64,000 nucleotides of DNA from Hemibagrus wyckioides (lineage: Eukaryota > Chordata > Actinopteri > Siluriformes > Bagridae): positions 6,108,892 to 6,172,891 of the forward strand of contig NC_080734.1 in NCBI RefSeq assembly GCF_019097595.1, read 5' to 3'. Shown here piece after piece: positions 12,060-23,699 of this stretch (positions are counted from its first letter, which is position 1; every line of letters starts with the position of its first letter). The notes below the pieces were generated by a model. It worked only from the letters and a program-made list of their open reading frames with translations, was not told the origin of the DNA and ran no database searches. The position numbers were made by a program, and so were the translations under genes.

Positions 12060-13770
12060 GGTCTCACCTCTCTGTCTGAAAGTCTGCACTGACCAGCTGT
12101 CACCCATCTTCACCCAGATCTTCTACAGATCCTTGGAGCAGTGTAGTTTGTTTCTGCTTTAAATCCTCCACTATCATCGCCATCCCAAAGCATCCCAAGA
12201 TCACAGGATTGAATGACTACAGACCTGTTCCTAGGATGTCTGTTGTCATGTAATCATTTGAGAATTTGGTGTTGGCCTGCCTGAAAGACATCAGTGGGCC
12301 CTTGCTGGACCCTCAATTGAAAGCAAACAGATCAATGGGACTGCATTACATACTGCAGTACCTGGACAGACCTTTGGACCTCCTGTCTTAATGAACCCAG
12401 CTCTCTGTGCACCGACATCTGTCAGTGGATAACCAATTTACAGACCAACTGTCACCCATTTTCACCCAGTTCTTCAGCAGGTCACTGGAGCAGTGTACAG
12501 TTCTTTCCTGCTGTAAACCATCACCCCTTCCCAAAGAATGTCAAGATTACAGGACTGAATGACTGCAGCCCTGTTGCTTTGACCTGTGTGGTCATGAAGT
12601 CATTTAAGTGACTGATGTTTGCCAACCTGAACATTAGTGACCCTTGCTGGACCCCTTTCAGTTTGCTTATAGAGAGCAAACAAGTCAATGGATGATTCAG
12701 TCAACATGCAACACCTTGAAAGACACAGGATTTAAGGATTCTATTTGTGGACTCTGGTTCTGCTTGTGGCACCATCAATCCGGATCTCCTCCTGTTTAAA
12801 TTAATCCAGCTTTCTGTGCCATCTGCCAGTGAGTCAGTGGATTGTCAATGTCGCTGCAACTTTCTGACTGACAGGCAGCAGCTACTGAAGCAAGGAAAAT
12901 CCACATATGGTACATGAACAATCATCACTGGGGCTCCTCAGGGTTTTGTGCTCTCCCCACTGCTCTTCTCCCTCTACACTAATTACTGCATTTCCAGAGA
13001 TCTTTCCATTAAGCTCCTGACCAGCTTCAACAAGGTTGCAGATGACATCATGGTCACTGGCCTCGTCCAGGACAGTGTGAATCTGCACAAAGAAGGAAGG
13101 GTTGAACAACTGGCAGTAAAATTGACTGAGGCCTTCATAGGGAACTCCAAAACACTCTTCCTCCACCATAGCAGACAGCACTGTGCCCACTACGGTGTCC
13201 TTTAAGGTTCCAGGGCTCTATCTCACAGGATCTAAAGTGAGAATCCCACCTGGATTCCACTGAAAAAAGCTCAGCAAAGGTTGTGTTTTCTTTGCCAACT
13301 GAACAAGTGTAACCTACCACAGAAGCTGCTGACCCAGTTCTACTCAGCTGTCATGGAATCTCTTCTGCACACTTCAATAACTGTCTGGTTTGGTTCAGCT
13401 ATAAACCAAAATCAGACCTAAGGAAACTACAACTGACAGTAAAGAGCACAGAGAGGATTACTGGTGCTCCTCTGTCCTGCCTCCAGGAACTGGACTCTTG
13501 CAAAATGAGAAAAAATCAATTTAGACCCCATTCACCCTGGTCATAACCCCTATAACCTGCTGCCCTCTGCCTGATGTGACAAACCACTAAGCACCAAAAC
13601 ATCCTGACATATGAAAAGCTTTGTCCCACAGGTCAACTTCCTCACAAGGACTCCCACACTACCTCCAAGGACCCTTTTGTAAGTTTTCATTGTGGATATA
13701 ATCTAATGTGCAATAATAAATTCCTTCCTATTTAATTTATTACCTGTATATACTCCTACATTAGACACAT
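12060..13770 (+). pseudogene. Dead L2/Rex1-like LINE, reverse-transcriptase region and 3' end
   Basis: Translating stretches of the plus strand gives recognisable non-LTR reverse-transcriptase text broken by many stops and shifts. Nucleotide blocks match the usual teleost LINE order: caccaaccagctg-like text; gcactgaatgactacagg-like text (gactgaatgactgcagccct at 12552); gcctaccgggcgaacag-like text; ccccacaggg followed by tgctctccccactgctcttc at 12949; gcagatgac near 13040; and the ttctactcagctgtcatgga block at 13338. The frame 12948-13205 keeps VLSPLLFSLYTN-like text just before the position where the FADD catalytic box should be; here it reads VADDI. The 3' part after 13680 looks like a LINE untranslated tail. 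The upstream RT portion occurs twice (about 12085 and 12440). No intact protein remains. Confidence 0.7.
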
Positions 13771-13865
13771 TGCATTACGCTTGCATCTGTACCCATCTAT
13801 TCTGTCTTAACCCTGTTTACCAAGACACTGGTCTTCCATTCTAGGGCAGAATGGAAATCAATTTA

Positions 13866-14240
13866 ATGGGATATTTTCAATCAGTATAAACAAATGAATT
13901 ATTTTATTGCCAAAAGTCTGATATAAAATGAGTCAGGACTTGACAGAAATGAGTGTGAGACATGTGTTTTACCCTCTGTTGGATAACCTTACATGGAACT
14001 TTTGTGGTTGAAGAGAACACGTTCATATTTTAGATACTTATGAACAAACACTTGGGGCATCTCAGGGAGCAGAAATAAGTTTGATGTCAACATTTACTTA
14101 CACTATTTACTACTGAAGATCGAAACATTTGTGTCTACTTTCATATGAGCTTTTAACCACCAGTGTGGAGTGTGACATGACAAAAAGATTCAATCCCAAA
14201 TGAAACAAATTTCATTTTTTGGACTCTGGGAATAGGGTTA
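13866..14240 (+). repeat. Unnamed dispersed repeat family X, copy C
   Basis: Order of blocks: ttttcaatcagtataaa, ccctctgttggataacctta, cttggggcatctcagggagc, gtgtctactttcatatgagc, gtggagtgtgacatgacaaa, then tttcattttttggactctgg. It begins close to the 3' end of the LINE remnant. Confidence 0.8.
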
Positions 14241-14414
14241 AACTTTATTGTGTCTACTATACATTTTTTTCTGTGTACTAGAAGCTTCACTTCACTGAAT
14301 GAAATTCCTTGTGTTTGTGAGCACACTTGGCTATAAGGCGAATTCTTCTTCTTTATCAGTTTATAGTTAAATATAGAAAGTTGTGGAACATAACAATGAA
14401 ACACATTGAAAATA

Positions 14415-14543
14415 AATGACTGAAGTTTCACTGTGTTGTTCTTCAGTAGTTAATGATGTGGAACAGTGTTGTAAAGCGAAACACAAGGAAACTCATTAGT
14501 AATGACTGAAGTGTTGCTGTGTTGTTCTTCAGTAGTTAATGAT
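14415..14543. repeat. 43-bp direct repeat, 86-bp period
   Basis: Copies at 14415-14457 and 14501-14543 share aatgactgaagt and gtgttgttcttcagtagtta, with about four mismatches. They may be parts of an unidentified AT-rich transposon ending near 15064 with cagtgttacccc, but I could not confirm paired ends. Confidence 0.8.
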
Positions 14544-14544
14544 A

Positions 14545-17410
14545 ATGTCTTCTGATGATGTAGAAAACTATTACACATGGTAATTCCTTACACATTTTTA
14601 TTATTTAAAAGACATTTATTTACAAAAAAAATGAATGTTAATGGGGAATATTCCACTGAGGAGACCTAGAATAACTTGTATAAACATTTACTTTTATAGC
14701 TTATAAGGTATATTAATGGAATAAACCTCTGGGTAGTTAACTAAGGCTTAGCTAATGGGAATGAATGTATGTGAGATAAGAAATTATTTATTAATTTATT
14801 TATATATTAGTTATTTTAAAAGAGAATAATTTGCTAGTAGTTTTTTTTTAAGAAGAAATGAAAGACTCAGTAACTACAAAGACTTAAGTAGCAATTACTG
14901 ACTCTTATATTTCTTCTGAAAACTACATGGTTAATAGTGGACTTCTACTAATATACAGACTAATTAGAAGTAGTTTTTAGTAGTTAAAAGGAATATGTGT
15001 TATTGAAGAACTATTTATTAATTCCTGCATAGTTACCTATGGGTTTCTGAACAGTGTTACCCCGTAAGAAAATGTTACTCAGTAAGAAAAACAAAAAAAC
15101 TAGGTAAAACCACAACATCCTTCATCCTCAGGACTTTGCTGTGACAGAAAACGTAGTTACAGCTTTACCTTTGTGTGTTATTAAACAGCGAGACTGGAGA
15201 CTTCTTCCAGAAATGTTACATACATTACACGTCATCATACGCATTTCTGTGAATTAGATGTCGCTAAAGAAATAACTGTTAAGCTGCTATTTGCCTTGCA
15301 ACTGGAACTACATTCAGAGTCTCAGCTGTAGAAAAATAAATATTAAATGTTATTTATTTATTTATTTAAAAATTAAAACAAAAGGTATTAAAACTTTCTG
15401 TATAATAGAATGCAGCATTCAACACAGTTTAACAGGTAAAATAAGCAGTAATAATAATAATAATTAGGATAATTATAATGCTCTAGGATTAAAAATTAGG
15501 TAATTTAAACTAGGCTTTTAAACTAGGTAATAGACGAGGCAGATGTAATGTAGAGGTGTTGTAGGTGGAGCAACTGAGAAAGCCCTCTCTCCCGTAGACT
15601 TTAAGCGTGAACATGGGACCTTAAGAAGTAACTGATTTGAGGACCTGAGTAACCTGGGAGAAGAATACAGATGAAGAAGATCAGACAGATACATTTCAAA
15701 GGTGACCGGTAAAGAGAAGCCTGATATGTTCATATTTCTTAGTGCCAGTGAAAGGGAGTTATGGTAGTTTTAAGTGCTTAAGGCATGAATTAAAGTCTCT
15801 AGTTCTCTCTGAGAAAGAAACTGCTTCAGTTGAGAAGTTGACCAAAGCTGAAAGAAGCCGCTGTAAGGCATGATTCATTTGCGTGAACTTATTTCTTTTC
15901 TTTAACTCTTATGGTCATGACAAGTTTAAAAAGATTTGAAACTTAAAGTACTTCATTGTCTTGACTACTTGTGAGTTGAAGCAGTTTATCTTCAAGTTCT
16001 CACACTTTTAAGGCAGCAGGTGAACTTTCCTTATGTTGAAATGTCTTAAAGCATACAACTGCAACTGGTACACTACTTCCTTTCCAGTAAGAATCGGGAA
16101 TTCTGATACACTGCTTTCAGTCCGGTAAGAATTGGGAAAACCGCAGCATGATGTGATGTATAACTTCCATTTGCAGCCTTCGTAAATGATCGTTATAGTG
16201 TATTTTGGCAATACATGGTGACAATATGGATGAACAAGAAGATATGAGACAAGAGGTAGCTCACATTCAGTCAAATAAACAGCACGAGTCTGACCATGAA
16301 AATAAATTCTTTAGGTATTAGAAAATAATTAATTTATTAACCAGAAATTCTCGACAGGATTGTTATTCGACTCAGGTTTACTGTGGGTTAGAGGTTAGGC
16401 TTTCTTAAGCTTCTTTTTTCAACCATAAATCCATTTCACATAAATGTAGTCTGTGCTTTAACCTCTGTTGCTAAAGGTTCAGCTACCTCATATGAAATAT
16501 TCCTAGCACTGCAAGTCTAGAATTAATGTGTCTAGTCTTAGGCCAGAAAGTTGAAGAAATAGTTCAAATATTTCATGTAGTTTACTGGCTAGACTTTGTG
16601 TGCTTCATAAAATTCTCATTGGAACTTACACATTATTCTGTGGAAGTAAAAAATTTGAAAAATGAGTGTGAAATCGTTGCATGTTGCATATTTAATATGT
16701 CTTTAATATGTTAGCAATCGAATATCTGAACGCTTGGTGTCCAGACTCTTTTCTTCCACATGATACCAACAGAGATTATGGAGAAGACAAGAGACATTAG
16801 AATGTCACTGAAATGTCATTTTAGCATAGAGAATGTCAGAGGGGGTTTAAACATGCCCGTCTTCCATGCTCCCACAATGCTTTTGCTTTATTTATTTATT
16901 TATTTAATCTGTCAAACATCTTAATAATTAAAATGCCGCATATTCGTTCAATTTGAAAATGCATTTCCTTTCAGTAATATCAGGATTTCCCAAGAACACA
17001 AGGTTGAAATGTGGACGAAATGCAGACGTTTAATTAAAACAATCCTTTTCAGAGACGGACGTATCAGCAAGCAACGACGGTAGGTCATTTTAAATAATTA
17101 ATTCAGAAGAATTTTAGATTTTAGTTATAATCGGATCTTAATGTCTGCTGATGTACTTTTGAAGTTTTACACTTTTTCTTGCATTATCTCCTGGCCTTAA
17201 TATGTTAATTCATGGCAACACGTATATAAATGTAAAAAAAACCAAAACACACACACTGTCAACACACAGCATCTGCTAGATCTTTAACACACTGACACAC
17301 CATTAACTCAGTAGTTCCAGACTTTCTTCACCTTTGTATCTAAAATAAGATATTTCATGCAATTTAGCATAAAGTTTCTGAATAATTTTTATTAGATTAA
17401 ATATATACAC
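14545..17410. other. AT-rich sequence without a gene
   Basis: No coding block recognised. Short AT-rich runs (tttattta repeats near 15350 and 16885) and an (ATA)n stretch near 15450. The stretch 15520-15850 is less AT-rich and may be an old repeat, but I cannot name it. Confidence 0.45.
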
Positions 17411-17414
17411 ACAG

Positions 17415-17605
17415 CGATCAAGGAATAACATTGTGAGCAGAGACAGGTGAAGTGAATAAGACTGATGATCTTAGGGATATATTAGGCAGCAAGAGAACAT
17501 TTTGTCCTCAAAGTTGATGTGTTAGAAGCTGGGCAAGTGTAAGGATTTGAGCGAGTTTGACAAGATTGTGATGGCTGGACGACTGGATCAGAGTATCTCC
17601 AAAAC
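17415..17605 (+). pseudogene. 5' fragment of a Tc1-like transposon (family with [17 protein letters not shown] start)
   Basis: Begins with a terminal-repeat-like ataacattgtgagcagagac and runs through aggcagcaagagaacatttt, aaagttgatgtgttagaag and gatttgagcgagtttgac, which encodes the start of a helix-turn-helix transposase. Homology stops soon after aaaactgcagctctt. The copy at 26154 covers the same segment with better conservation. Dead fragment; the start codon and several bases are lost. Confidence 0.75.
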
Positions 17606-19080
17606 TGCAGCTCTTCTGCAGCTCAAAAGTTCTGTAAGTATTGTGGGAGATAATTTTTATAGTTTGAAGTGTATACATATGAAATTCTTGTTTGATGTTG
17701 TATGAAATACATCGCTGGCCTTGCATGTGGTCTGCAAAGGTTTCAGAGAATGAGCAGCCGTATCAGTGATGTCAGTCTGGCAGGCTTTCTCAGTGGTAGC
17801 AGGCATGCCAAATTTGGACCAGCCAATATTGGAGCTGTACTACAGGTCATCGCGACCAGTCTTCACCCTGCTGATACCTTGAGAGGCAGCGATCTCATCA
17901 TGGAGCAAACGCAGAGCGTGTTGAATAGCGATGGTAGTACCAGGTGAAATGTCTTGATCAAATATGCAGAAAAGAAAGATAGATGAAAAAGCAGTGAAAT
18001 GTAAAATGCAGTAATAAAGGCCCCTGCAGAACTGAGAACTTACCCATGCTGTCCACTGTGGTTGAATGAGTCATCTGAGAAAGTGGAGCTGAAGAAAATC
18101 CCACTGGTGGGGGCGAAGACGCCCACATTTTTTAATATAATGATTCTCGAAAGTTTAATTATAATGGTATTCGAAAAGTTATAAATTCAAAGATAATGGT
18201 GTCAAAAAAGAACCTAATGCTCCAAAAAGAGAATAGGTGGGACTTTCTCAGCAGAGAGCTGGTGACGTGTTACATTTGGAAAGATAAGGAAAATGAATAA
18301 AAAGATGGTGTTTGGAAATGCCAAAGGAGAGGTTGTTGGGACGCTCATGCGTGAGCATCTCAATTCTTGTATCAGCGCTGATTGCAAATAAAATCTCATA
18401 TCTGCATTCATCTAGTCTGCATGATTCGTCTTATTTAGTTAGTTTTAATTCGTCTTTATTTAGTTTTTTAATGTAGAAAATAATATCAGAGATTTTGCAC
18501 AACAGATTTTTTCTGTAGCTTGGAATTCACATTAAATTATAAAATAAATGAAATCAAATAAAAGCGACTAAACCGATTCCCCCATCTTGGTACCTTGATG
18601 TTGTTTCATCACACCAAAGGCATGTTCGTCTTTCCAAATCTGCTTCCTTCCTCTCTGTGGAAATATTTCCTCTAAGCTTCTTTCCTACCTTTTATTGAAG
18701 CTAATGGAATCAAGATCATATTTACAGTTGCCGCTGGAGCCAGACTGCACTTTAGCCGCAGGTGGAAATGCTGTTCGCAAGGTGTGCGGACCGTTGGAGC
18801 ACAAAACGGCATTACAAAAATAGACTTGGTGAAGGTGCAGCTGTGTCAAGGATTAAAGCTGAGTGATAGGAATGAACGAGATACGAGTGAAAGGTTTGTT
18901 CACTATCCAAAACTCTGGTACACCATATATCAAAGAAAATAAATCCCAAAATCCAGTGTGACTCTGCAGTGCGAAGATAATAATCGACAAGCATTTAATG
19001 CGTTTAATAATCAGTGCTAATGCTGACACACCATCCCTGAAGACTGCTTCATATTTCCGCTGTTGTACTCAATAAATATG
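17606..19080. other. No recognisable gene
   Basis: An 81-codon plus-strand frame at 17702-17947 is unusually GC-balanced for the area, but it matches no family I know and has no clear splice borders. The rest is AT-rich and featureless. Confidence 0.4.
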
Positions 19081-19082
19081 CC

Positions 19083-19254
19083 TTGAATGTTACATTTACA
19101 TTACATTTACATTTCTGGCATTTGGCAGGCGCTCTTATCCAGATCGATGTACAAGAGTGCTTTGAAGTCTCTATTAATGAACACATTAACACTGGTTCAA
19201 TAGGATACCATCAGTCTAAAAACTGGGAGGAATTATTTTCCAACATACAGGGGG
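19083..19254. repeat. Teleost dispersed repeat, left part (split by Tc1)
   Basis: Contains ggcatttggcaggcgctctt, aagtgctttgaagtctcta-like text and acattaacactggttcaata. In other fish genomes these blocks are continuous with the sequence found here only after 20655. The two parts therefore flank a later insertion. Confidence 0.6.
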
Positions 19255-20650
19255 AGTCAACCAAAAATCCAGATATACATGATACAAATGTTATAGATTG
19301 AGTTGCATTTCAGTGAGTAAAATAAGTATTTGATCCCTTACCAACCAACAATAATTCTGGCTCCCACAGACTGGTTATGTGCTCATGTGGTACACAGATT
19401 AGTCCTGCCAATTTAAGAAAGAACCTCTATCTTCCATTCAAACCTCAACACCACCATGTGCAAGACCAAAGAGCTGTCAAAGGACATCAGGGACAAGACT
19501 GTAGACCTGCACAAGGCTGGAATGCGCTACAAGGCCATCAGCAAGAAGCCATCTGAGATGGAGACATCTGTTGGAGCGATTATTTGCAAATGGAAGAAAT
19601 AAAATAACCACCAATCACCCTCGGTCTGGAGCACCATGCAAGATTTCACCTCATGGGGTAAGGATGATCATGTGAAAAGTGAGGGATCAGCCCAGAACTA
19701 CACAGGAGGAGCATGTAAATGATCTCAAGGCAGTTGGAACCACAGTCACCAGACACACCATCAGTAACAATACGCCACCAGGGATTGAAATTCTGCAGCG
19801 CCCGCAAGGTCCCCTTCTCAAGAAGGCACATGTACAGGACCATTTGAAGTTTGCTAATGGACCTCTAAATGATTCAGAGAAGGATTGGGAGAAAGTGCTG
19901 TGCTCAGATGAGACCAAAATTCAGCTCTTTGGCATCAACTCAACTCGTCGTGTTTGGAGGAAGAAAAATGCTGACTTTGACACTAAGAACACCTTCCCTA
20001 AAGTCAGGCAATGCTTTGGGGCTGTTTCTCTGCTGAAGGTATAGGCCAACTTTGCCGCATTGAGGGGCCAATGGACTGGGCCATGTATTGTAAAATCTTG
20101 GATGAGAACCTCCTTCAATCAGCTAGAACACTGAAGATGGGTTGTGGATGGGTCTTCCAGCATGACAGTGACTGAAAACATACCGCCAAGGCAACATATG
20201 TGTGGCTCAATAAGAAGCACATTAAGGTCATGGAGTGGCCTAGCCAGTCACCAGACCTTAAACCTATAGAAAATGTATAGAGGGAGCTGAAACTTTAAAT
20301 TGCCAAGCGACAGACAAGAAACCTTAAGGATTTAGCAAAGATTTGTAAAGAAGAGTGGACCAAAATCCGTCCTGAGATGTGTGTAAACCTGGTAACCAAC
20401 TACAAGAAACGTCTTACCTCTGTGTTTGCCAGCAAGGATTTCTCCACCAAGTACTAAGTCATATTTTGGTTGGGGATTAAATACTTATTTCACTCACTGA
20501 AATGCAACTCAATTCATAACATTTGTATTGTGTTTTTCTTGATTTCTAGTTGATATTCTGTCTCTATCTGTTACAATAAACCTACCATAACAATTATAGA
20601 CCCTTCATTTCTTTGTGAGTGGGCAAACCTACAAAATCAGCAAGAGATCA
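19255..20650 (+). mobile_element. Tc1-like transposon, dead, 5' terminal repeat truncated
   Basis: The left arm from about 19258 (caaatgttat, then gttgcatttcagtgagt, then aataagtatttgatccc) is the inverted form of the right arm at 20475-20650. The right arm goes on through ctaccataacaattatagac to aagagatcaaatac. The left arm lacks the outer roughly 100 bp, so the element has lost one terminus and could not be cut as a unit. Confidence 0.85.
19456..20457 (+). pseudogene. Tc1-family transposase pseudogene
   Basis: DDE-type cut-and-paste transposase, nuclear, binding the element's terminal repeats. The start is fixed by the canonical opening [20 protein letters not shown]. An in-frame stop follows residue 48, just after the first helix-turn-helix (IICKWKK). 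The frame continues at 19679-20044 with RPQGPLLKKAH and the first catalytic Asp in LCSDETKIQLFG. It then breaks again: the second-Asp motif reads HDSD followed by a stop instead of HDNDPKH, and the Glu motif reads ENV followed by a stop instead of ENLW. The TAA at 20455-20457 matches the usual C-terminal end. Several stops and shifts make it non-functional. Confidence 0.85.
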
Positions 20651-20654
20651 AATA

Positions 20655-21030
20655 CATAAATACATAAAAATACATAAAACAAACAGTGAAAATAAGAGCT
20701 AGTTTAAGACAGTCAGTGACTCGGCTGTTCGGACAACTAGGGGAAGTTCATTCCACCACCTCGGTGCCAGAAAAGAAAAGAGTCTAGATGAATACCTACC
20801 TCTTTCGCTGAGAGACAGTGGGATCAGTCGAGCAGTGCTAGTAGATTTGAGGGAGCGTGGTGTAGTGTGAGTAGTAATAAGAGCTTTGAGGTAAGAGAGT
20901 GCTGGTCCATTCTAGACTTTGCAGGCAAGCATCAGTGTTTCGAATCTGATGTATGCAGCTACTGGAAGCCAGTGGAGGAGCACCACAGTGGGTTGGTGTG
21001 TGAGAACTTCCCGCTGATATTACATGTACA
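20655..21030. repeat. Teleost dispersed repeat, right part (split by Tc1)
   Basis: Blocks gttcattccaccacctcggt, gatcagtcgagcagtgctag, ttgagggagcgtggtgta and gctactggaagccagtgga are the typical interior of a common fish repeat. The left part of the same repeat lies at 19083-19254. Confidence 0.6.
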
Positions 21031-21154
21031 TGTACTCTACTGTCTGTCAGTCAGACATCACCATTTTGTTCCATTCAGTACAATAATGTGTACATGAAAT
21101 CAATTTTTCACTCCAACAACCTTGCAGTAATTATTAACGAAGGTCCATATTAAA

Positions 21155-21260
21155 GTTCGATATTACAAATGAAATATTTACAGATTTCACGCTATTACTG
21201 CTGACCTGTGTGATTTTCGAGAGAATGTTATCTGTAAATATTTCATTTGTCATACTGAAC
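21155..21260. repeat. Inverted repeat, 21-bp perfect arms, 44-bp loop
   Basis: Arm 21165-21185 (acaaatgaaatatttacaga and one more base) is the exact reverse complement of 21230-21250. The stem extends about 10 bp outward with two mismatches. It could be a small fold-back MITE or just an old palindrome. Confidence 0.85.
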
Positions 21261-21439
21261 TGCATGAATAAGGACTGTTACACAGTGCTGTATAATCGAT
21301 CGCGTTTTTAAACAAACGTTTAAAAAGCCTATTTTTGATTATAGTGTATATAAAAAGTCTACACAGACACAATCTACAATAACCTGGTTGCACAATTGAG
21401 CAAATGCTTTTATAACGGGTCATGTGGCTGTGCTCAAGA

Positions 21440-21760
21440 GTAATTGTCGAATGAGGTAATCTCAATTAAAGATCTTCTTGGTTTTCTCCTCCTGCTGAAG
21501 CTATTGTCTTTAAAATGCTTGCAAAGTGTGTACAAGATCTCAATGTGGAAAGGTAACAATCAAGAATTTCCAAAACATTAGATGTAGCATGGAATACTAT
21601 GAAGGCTGTCATGAGCAAGAGGAGAAAATGGGGCACAGCAATCACTTTACCCACGGAAGAACAGGATGTCCCTCAAAATATACAACAGGACAATAAGAAC
21701 AGGATGAAAGACCCACGGCTGCATTAAAGAAGCTGGTGGCTTGTGGAAAGAGGAAAGAAT
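21440..21760 (+). pseudogene. Possible degraded Tc1 N-terminal region
   Basis: The segment ggaagaacaggatgtccctc and the neighbouring text resemble the GR-rich linker of fish Tc1 transposases, but stops occur throughout and the ends are missing. Weak call. Confidence 0.3.
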
Positions 21761-21824
21761 TTCATTGTGCTGTAATGTGTATGTGACAATAATTTTTTCT
21801 TCTTCCTCTTTTTCTTCTTTTACC

Positions 21825-22115
21825 AGACTCCTGAACAACACATTCAACACCAACCCTGCTACACCCCATCACTCCCACTGATTGTTACCCTGTTTGTATT
21901 TTTCCATAACGCACACACCATCTTAACCACTAAACTCAGGTGTTGATCTGTATATTGGTTCATATTTTCAATATATTTAAATTTTTCATACATATATACT
22001 TTTCTATTATTTATTATTTTTGTGTAAGGGAAGAATTTCATGTATGGTCTAAACCACTGTATTTTCACTGTGCACATGACAATAAACCTCTGAAGCCCTG
22101 CATGTGACAATAATC
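21825..22115 (+). repeat. LINE 3' tail (L2/Rex1-like)
   Basis: Starts with gactcctgaacaacacattc, runs through an AT-rich tail and ends gaagaatttcatgtatgg plus actgtgcacatgacaataaa, the usual 3' end of teleost L2/Rex1-like LINEs. Confidence 0.5.
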
Positions 22116-22838
22116 TCATATTCTTCAGGTCTGCGGTATGATTCCCACCGGGAGAGGTTGTTGAATACTGTATATACTGTTTTCATCCATTTTAGCAAAT
22201 GGAGATATGACCGTTTTACTTTGATTTTAAAAAATGCAATCGGAATATGTAAACAACAAAAAAAAGTGACAGCTTGACATTGCTAGCAAATGAATCGCTA
22301 ACATCCACCACCAACAAAAGCAAAAAAAAAAAGGAAAAAATGCAATTCTGCCTCTGGGAATTTGCGTTTCACATTCTATCACTCATACAGTAAGTTGTTC
22401 TCTGAACAGTAATTAAGGTCTCAGATCCAGTCTGTACGGAATGAAAAGCACTCAAATGGTCCTGGCTGGAAGCGGAGTCTATATCATTCTTGACAGACGG
22501 TGTTGCAAACAGCAGCGTAGTAAGAGCGGATCTTTTTTTTTCCTCGCTTGCACCCAGTTGATAAAGTAATTTGATGCTTTGCTTGTTTTTTGGACACAGC
22601 ACTTTAGCTTGGTGCAAATGCCCAGAAAATAATCATCCATCTGACTTGTTTTAAAGAATAGTCCAATCAACCAGAACCAGAACATTTAATAGGTTTGCCA
22701 GTGATTAGGACCTGGTTTGGAGAGTTTAGAGCTTTGCATAAACCTGGAAAGATGCTTAGTCAAAGTCTTTCCTTCTTTAGATCGACATTTTTCTCTCTAT
22801 TAGTACAAATGAGAATGTAACTGTGCATTAAGATAGCT
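22116..22838. other. No recognisable feature
   Basis: AT-rich, with A-runs near 22257 and 22322. No coding or repeat assignment possible. Confidence 0.45.
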
Positions 22839-22841
22839 TAG

Positions 22842-22889
<48 letters not shown>

Positions 22890-22898
22890 GTCTGTCTG
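22839..22898. repeat. (TC)n microsatellite
   Basis: About 25 TC units with ttc and tgtc interruptions at the right end. Confidence 0.95.
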
Positions 22899-22984
22899 AG
22901 CAGAATATAAGCTGCCCACTCTCACCCTCTCACCCACCTGAACTGACTATAACAAGCTAAAACCCATTGTTAGCCAATTCATCA

Positions 22985-23215
22985 GTACATCCATTCAACT
23001 TCAGTAAACACTTTATCCTAGTCAGGGTCACAGTGGATCCGGAGCCTGTCCAGGAACACTGGGTATGATGTAGAAACACAGCCTGAGTCCATTTCAGGAC
23101 ACCGTTCATACCCTAGGGGAAAATCATTATAGCCAGTCCACATACTGATAGGTTTTTGGGAGGTGAAAGGAAACTGAAGAACCTAGAGCAAGCCCACATG
23201 AACAAAACGAGAACA
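22985..23215. repeat. Old SINE-body-like repeat
   Basis: Order cagtaaacactttatcctag, tcacagtggatccggagcct, tttcaggacaccgttcatac and gtttttgggaggtgaaagga matches the body of the common teleost repeat with a better copy at 34870-35268. Strongly diverged. Confidence 0.45.
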
Positions 23216-23229
23216 TGTCATGCTTTAAC

Positions 23230-23690
23230 TGAACACTATATGACCAAAAGTATGTGGATGCCTCAGTATTGAACATCCAATTTCGAAATCATAGGCATTA
23301 ATATTAACATAGAATTGCTACCACATTGCTGTTGTCGCCACATAGCCTCCACTCATCTAGATTTTGGAGCATGGCTATGCAGATTTCACCCATTTATCCT
23401 AAAAGAACACATAAGGTTGGTCAGTGATGCCTGTTAATGAGGTCTGGTGTACAGTTGGTGTTCCAGTTCATTCCAAAGGTGTTTATTGGGGTTAAGGTCA
23501 GGGCTGTGTACAGGACACTCACATTCAACCACACCAAATTTCATAAACTATATCATTTTGGACTCACATGGGGCATTGTCGTAACTTTACAACACAAAAA
23601 CACATTCTAGACAATGGTGTGTTTTCAACATTGTGGGAACAGTTTAGGGAAGAACCTTATATGGGTGTGATGGTTAGGGGTGAACTAAAA
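23230..23690 (-). mobile_element. Non-autonomous Tc1-derived element (ACACTATATGRCC termini)
   Basis: The left end, acactatatgaccaaaagta, is a known teleost Tc1-type terminus. Inside, on the minus strand, lie pieces of the transposase C-terminal coding region (gaccttaaccccaataaaca, aaaatctagatgagtggagg). The right end keeps catcacacccatataaggtt, but the outermost bases are eroded. Dead relic. Confidence 0.65.
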
Positions 23691-23699
23691 TGAAAAGAT

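Noticed and set aside
17702..17947. 81-codon plus-strand frame with balanced composition
   Set aside because: I could not match it to any family on either strand, and splice borders are unclear.
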